Below are positions 7,132 through 10,366 of a DNA stretch of 10,366 bases, in pieces. The translations under genes and the position numbers were made by a program. The DNA is from Proteobacteria bacterium UBA1148 (GTDB lineage Bacteria; Pseudomonadota; Gammaproteobacteria; Steroidobacterales; Rariloculaceae). The stretch spans positions 22,387-32,752 of the forward strand of contig DBZY01000076.1 in the NCBI GenBank assembly GCA_002311835.1, read 5' to 3'. The notes beneath the pieces are model-generated. The model was not told the DNA's origin, searched no databases, and saw only the letters and a list, made by a program, of their open reading frames with translations. Each line of letters opens with the position of its first letter. Positions within the stretch are counted from its first letter, which is position 1.

Positions 7132-8256
7132 ATGAGGATTAGAGTCGCCGTAGCGTTGTCCGGATTTTTTTGCTTGCTGAGTACGACGTTCGCTCAGGAG
7201 GGGGATGTACCCCTCAACTCCATCGACGTGAGTGTGACCGAAGAGATGGTTGGGGTTGCACAGGCACTTTTGGCGAGCACGCGAACCGGTGTACCGCAGC
7301 AGGGTGATCGTCCTGATTCGGGCCCTAATAGAGTGGAGCGAATGATGGGCTATTCGCGCGAAGGGCTTCTTTCGTTGCCGGCTCTGGATGAATCTAGGCG
7401 AGACTGGTCTTACTGGCCGCGGCCACGGGTTGGTCTCAGCTTGGTGCAGATGAATGCCGAGCAGCGGACACTAGTCCACGATCTTCTTACGCTTACGTTG
7501 AGTTCCCTCGGTTACCTTAAGGTTGTCCACGTTATGCAAACCGATGAAATTCTTCGTGCCTGGGAAGAAGAGGGGACTTTACGAGGTAAGGGGTATTATT
7601 GGCTTTCTTTCTTTGGTACTCCATCGATTAGTGAGCCGTGGGGGTGGCGGTTTGAAGGGCATCACGTCTCGTTAAATATTTCAGTCGCTCCCGGTAGCGT
7701 GCGGGTTACACCGACGTTTTTTGGGGCAGACCCTGCGGAGGTGCCTCAGGGTGCTTTGGCCGGGTTCCGTCCTCACGCAGGAACAGAGGATTTAGGCCGT
7801 GACTTGGTTCTCAGTATGAGCAGAACCCAGCGTGAGATAGCGGTGCTTTCACACCGACCACCGCGGGACATCTTTGCAGGCAACTTGAGCAAACCTCAAG
7901 ATGATTGGGAAGCTTGGAGAGAAACTCTCCAACCGGAGGGGATTCTCGTAAAGGATTTGAGCCCGGAACAGCGCCAGATAGCACAGCGTATTCTCGAAGA
8001 GGTTGTCACAACTTATCGACCTGAGATTTCCTCTGCCTATCTTAAGACTATTGATATTGATGATCTGAGTTTTGCATGGATGGGAGGTGTAGAGAGGCGG
8101 CTTCCGCACTACTACCGACTTCAGGGTAACGATTTTGTATTCGAGTACGATAACGTACAAGATGGCGCTAACCACATTCATACTGTATGGCGGAGTAAAG
8201 CGGGTGATTTTGGGGACGACCTACTGAGGGATCATTACCAGACTTCCCACCGCTAA
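7132..8256 (+). CDS. DUF3500 domain protein, exported
   Basis: Protein of the DUF3500 family, whose function I do not know. A Sec signal peptide covers about residues 1-22 (MRIRV then a hydrophobic core, cleavage near TFA-QEG). The family-like segments are WPRPRVGLSLVQMNAEQR; YWLSFFGTPS; WGWRFEGHHVSLN (170-182); VTPTFFGADP; and the C-terminal YYRLQGNDFVFEYDN with ANHIHTVWR (346-354) and FGDDLL. The conserved-looking His pairs (H177/H178 and H348/H350) could bind metal, but this is only a guess. The length of 374 residues suits the family. AAGGAG at 7119-7124 fixes the start 7 bases on. It lies 42 bases after the cytochrome c gene, with no terminator visible, so it may act in the same periplasmic process. 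Confidence 0.85.
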   Translation: MRIRVAVALSGFFCLLSTTFAQEGDVPLNSIDVSVTEEMVGVAQALLASTRTGVPQQGDRPDSGPNRVERMMGYSREGLLSLPALDESRRDWSYWPRPRVGLSLVQMNAEQRTLVHDLLTLTLSSLGYLKVVHVMQTDEILRAWEEEGTLRGKGYYWLSFFGTPSISEPWGWRFEGHHVSLNISVAPGSVRVTPTFFGADPAEVPQGALAGFRPHAGTEDLGRDLVLSMSRTQREIAVLSHRPPRDIFAGNLSKPQDDWEAWRETLQPEGILVKDLSPEQRQIAQRILEEVVTTYRPEISSAYLKTIDIDDLSFAWMGGVERRLPHYYRLQGNDFVFEYDNVQDGANHIHTVWRSKAGDFGDDLLRDHYQTSHR

Positions 8257-8257
8257 A

Positions 8258-8277
8258 ACGGTGAGATATTTCGCCGT
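8258..8277 (-). terminator. Candidate terminator between convergent genes
   Basis: ACGGTGA and TCGCCGT form a 7-bp stem (one G-T pair) around a 6-base loop. Read on the minus strand, the stem leads into a short T run (complement of AAAA at 8255-8258), so it best serves the methyltransferase gene. The T run is short and the stem modest. A competing CACCG/CGGTG pairing begins inside the DUF3500 gene's end. Confidence 0.35.
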
Positions 8278-8294
8278 GGAATTTGGGTTGCCTC

Positions 8295-9020
8295 TTATTT
8301 TCTGGTAAATGGAACAAAACGTACGGGCAGTACATCTGTTCTTTGTATTTCTCCAGAACTTGTCTTTTCCAGAACTTGGAGGGACTGGGCTTGGTCTTTG
8401 GGCCCGACCGGTATCACTAATCGACCACCGAGTTTCAATTGTTGTATTAGGGGTTCGGGGATCTGCTCTGGTGCGGCTGTGACGATGATTGCGTCAAATG
8501 GTGCGTACTCGGGCCAACCGAGATAGCCATCGCCGATTTTGACGCTGACATTGGTGTATTTCAGGCGATCTAGGGTCTCTGAGGCATAAAGGCCTAGTGG
8601 TTCAATAATTTCTATTGTGTATACATGTTTAGCGAGCTTAGCTAGTACGGCGGCTTGGTACCCGGATCCTGTGCCAATTTCGAGAACGATAGAATCTGGG
8701 CTAATGTTTGCGAGATCCGACATCAGTGCAACGATATAGGGTTGTGAAATTGTCTGACCATTACCAATCGGTAACGGACGATTAAGATAAGAGCTTATTT
8801 CCCTTAGTTCGATAGGTACGAACTCATGTCGAGGTACTGTACGCATAGCCTCTACCACATGATTGTCGAGCTGAAGTTTTCCCGTGTAGGAGCTGGTTTG
8901 CTCAACCGCACGAATGATCTCCTCAACCATTCCAGCTCTCTGGATGTCGAAGTTTGACTGGGTGTACGCTGTGGGCACAACCAGTACAAGAGCGATAGCA
9001 GTAACACTAGCTCGACTCAT
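8295..9020 (-). CDS. pcm: Protein-L-isoaspartate O-methyltransferase with signal peptide
   Basis: SAM-dependent methyltransferase that starts repair of isoaspartyl residues in damaged proteins. Numbered from ATG 9020, VPRHEFVP (62-69), the family signature LPIGNGQTISQPYIVALM (83-100) and the SAM-binding VLEIGTGSGYQAAVL (112-126) are all present, followed by DAIIVTAAPEQIPEPL and GGRLVIPVG. This is a complete PCMT of 241 residues; cytoplasmic versions are about 210. The extra N-terminus, MSRASVTAIALVLVVPTAYTQ, looks like a Sec signal peptide, implying a periplasmic enzyme. A GTG at 9038 is an in-frame alternative that would put six residues before the signal peptide. AGGTGG at 9035-9040 is 14 bases from the ATG, which is long. 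It points toward the DUF3500 gene and away from the TRAP gene, so it is its own transcription unit. Confidence 0.9.
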   Translation of the reverse strand: MSRASVTAIALVLVVPTAYTQSNFDIQRAGMVEEIIRAVEQTSSYTGKLQLDNHVVEAMRTVPRHEFVPIELREISSYLNRPLPIGNGQTISQPYIVALMSDLANISPDSIVLEIGTGSGYQAAVLAKLAKHVYTIEIIEPLGLYASETLDRLKYTNVSVKIGDGYLGWPEYAPFDAIIVTAAPEQIPEPLIQQLKLGGRLVIPVGPKDQAQSLQVLEKTSSGEIQRTDVLPVRFVPFTRK

Positions 9021-9149
9021 GGAGTCTATGATAACCACCTAGTCAAACTGCTGCTGATTATGTGGATTTAGCCAAGCATCATACACAGTGAGATTGATTC
9101 AGCGCCTTATGGGAAGTTTTTGCTTGGCATCGGATCTGTGCTGAAAAAA

Positions 9150-9177
9150 TTGGGGGTTCTAGGGTTGGCGGTATAGT
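9150..9177 (+). promoter_or_regulatory. Candidate sigma-70 promoter for the TRAP receptor gene
   Basis: TTGGGG (9150-9155) and TATAGT (9172-9177) are separated by 16 bases; the -10 matches 5 of 6 consensus positions and the -35 matches 3 of 6. It lies in the divergent intergenic region about 94 bases before the TRAP start. Based on matching by eye. Confidence 0.35.
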
Positions 9178-9219
9178 GATGGTAATACCTGCTTGCCTTG
9201 TTAGTGGGTGAGGGGCAAG

Positions 9220-9261
9220 ATGATGAACCGTTATTTCCACGGCGCTGAGACTAATCTTTAG
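9220..9261 (+). CDS. Possible 13-codon leader ORF upstream of the TRAP receptor
   Basis: ATGATG at 9220 opens a 13-residue frame, MMNRYFHGAETNL, ending at TAG 9259-9261. AGGGG at 9211-9215 would serve as its ribosome binding site. Its stop overlaps the AGGGGG (9260-9265) that serves the TRAP gene, so translation could be coupled. CTTGCC at 9192-9197 is complementary to GGCAAG at 9214-9219 and could mask its ribosome binding site. It may equally be chance. Confidence 0.22.
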   Translation: MMNRYFHGAETNL

Positions 9262-9270
9262 GGGGAATTC

Positions 9271-10305
9271 ATGTCAAGACGGCGTTTTCTACGTGCCTCA
9301 GCACTGCTTGGCGTAAGTGCTGGAATGAGTGGTTTTGGGGCAATGCCCGCTAGGGGTCAGGGAACGTCACAAATAGGCGATGGACCCTTCCGCATTCTCA
9401 TGTCTGGGTATGGGCCGCCGAACACTAGCTTTAGTCTTGCCCTAAAGCGGATAGGCGATCGACTTGAAGCAAAATTTCGAGACCAGGTCGACGTAAGGTA
9501 TGTCTATAACATCATGGAACTGGGCTATCGTGGACTCGACATTCTTTGGTTGGTTGAAGAAGGTGTACTCACACTTGGATACCAGTCTAGTAGCTACTTG
9601 ACCGATAGAGTTCCCGATCTTGGTTTGGTAGATCTTCCATTCCTTTTTTCCGATAACATAACCGCACGCGCTTCTATGGACGGCCGTCTTGGAGAGCTTC
9701 TTACAACCAGTATTGAGGCTGCGACGAATTATAGGATTCTCGGTTACTTTGAAAATGGATTGAGGCACATTTCTAATCGAGTCAGACCTGTGCGATCGCC
9801 AGCTGATCTGGAAGGGCTGAAGATTCGTATACTTCCGAGCCAGGTTCACGCGCGAACGTTCGAACTTCTCGGTGCTGAGCCAGAAATCATGGATCTGTCG
9901 GAGGCGATTGAGCGAGTTAAAGCTGGTACGCTAGATGCTCAAGAGAATCCGTTTGCCAATACTGTTACCTATGGTGTGCATAACTTTCATCGTTTTCATA
10001 CCGCAAGTAATCATTTTTATATCTCGAGACCGATTTTTTTGCATCGTCCCACGTTCGAGTCGTGGCCCGTGGAACTGCAACTGGAGATGCAAGAGGCGGT
10101 TCGTGATGCCGTTTTGTTCCAACGTAGCTTGAAGGATGGGGAAGAAGAAGCGGCTGCGGCTGCAATCCGTGAGGGGGGTGGCGAAATCCTAGAGCTTACG
10201 CCGGAAGAGGTCCAAGCTTTCGTCGATGCGGTTAATCCTATTTATGATGAGGCGCGGGGTCAGTACAGCCGTGAGTTATTGGAGTTGGTTGGCTTGCAGG
10301 TATAG
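9271..10305 (+). CDS. TRAP transporter solute-binding protein, DctP family, Tat signal
   Basis: Periplasmic receptor of a tripartite ATP-independent transporter, typically for organic acid anions. SRRRFLRASALLG at residues 2-14 is a twin-arginine motif with a following hydrophobic stretch, and cleavage is likely near ARGQG. The DctP fold is shown by FRILMSGYGPPNTSFSLALKR, LPFLF, GLRHISNRVRPVRSPADLEG, then GLKIRILPS with R186, the conserved carboxylate-binding Arg of the family. QENPFAN (224-230) is the second ligand-loop signature. The length of 344 residues is normal. GGGGG at 9261-9265 gives good spacing to ATG 9271. The membrane subunits DctQ and DctM are not in the window and may follow. 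The ligand is probably a carboxylate given R186, but cannot be named; a Tat-exported receptor is less common than a Sec one. Confidence 0.92.
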   Translation: MSRRRFLRASALLGVSAGMSGFGAMPARGQGTSQIGDGPFRILMSGYGPPNTSFSLALKRIGDRLEAKFRDQVDVRYVYNIMELGYRGLDILWLVEEGVLTLGYQSSSYLTDRVPDLGLVDLPFLFSDNITARASMDGRLGELLTTSIEAATNYRILGYFENGLRHISNRVRPVRSPADLEGLKIRILPSQVHARTFELLGAEPEIMDLSEAIERVKAGTLDAQENPFANTVTYGVHNFHRFHTASNHFYISRPIFLHRPTFESWPVELQLEMQEAVRDAVLFQRSLKDGEEEAAAAAIREGGGEILELTPEEVQAFVDAVNPIYDEARGQYSRELLELVGLQV

Positions 10306-10366
10306 GTTAGTCGAGAGAATTAGGAGACATGGATCTAGCAGCATCTTCTTGAGATTTTCAGCCCTG
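10306..10366 (+). other. Right edge after the TRAP receptor: no complete gene
   Basis: AGGAG at 10322-10326 is only 2 bases from ATG 10329, whose frame closes after 7 codons (TGA 10350-10352). The frame containing TTG 10349 stays open to the window edge and could start a DctQ-type gene, but 6 codons are too few to judge. Confidence 0.4.

Noticed and set aside
9071..9128. Perfect 8-bp inverted repeat, GCCAAGCA and TGCTTGGC, 42 bases apart in the divergent intergenic region.
   Set aside because: An 8-bp match somewhere in 250 bases is about as likely as not by chance, and the arms do not extend. Comparison with relatives would be needed.

Overview
This window reads as accessory metabolic DNA from a Gram-negative, respiring heterotroph, probably proteobacterial. 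The clues are Sec and Tat (twin-arginine) export signals, a c-type cytochrome, a TRAP-type solute receptor, a UbiD decarboxylase and a molybdenum hydroxylase. GC content looks close to half by eye. I cannot name a species. I see no rRNA, tRNA, CRISPR array, transposase or phage gene.

Positions 1-8256 hold six genes, all on the plus strand, closely spaced and probably an operon or two consecutive operons. They are: a UbiD-family decarboxylase that enters from the left edge; a xanthine dehydrogenase/CoxL-type molybdopterin subunit that overlaps its stop; a SsuA/NMT1-type solute-binding protein with no export signal; then, after a 115-base gap, a Tat-signal thiamine diphosphate (TPP) enzyme; a small exported cytochrome c; and an exported DUF3500 protein. 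The first three look cytoplasmic and the last three look periplasmic. Aromatic or heteroaromatic acids are a reasonable guess for the first block, because UbiD enzymes and Mo-hydroxylases act on such rings, but the sequence does not identify a substrate.

On the minus strand, 8295-9020 encodes a protein-L-isoaspartate O-methyltransferase with a signal peptide, convergent with the DUF3500 gene; a hairpin lies between them. A divergent intergenic region (9021-9270) carries a candidate sigma-70 promoter and a 13-codon leader-like ORF. It precedes a Tat-signal DctP-type TRAP solute receptor (9271-10305). The last 61 bases contain no complete gene; TRAP membrane subunits would be expected just beyond the edge.

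The most unusual feature is the exported TPP enzyme next to a cytochrome c and a DUF3500 protein. TPP enzymes of the acetolactate synthase/benzoylformate decarboxylase superfamily normally work in the cytoplasm. Tat export of a prefolded, cofactor-loaded enzyme beside a periplasmic electron carrier would suggest a periplasmic 2-oxoacid or C-C cleaving oxidation system. That is inference from gene order and signals only.
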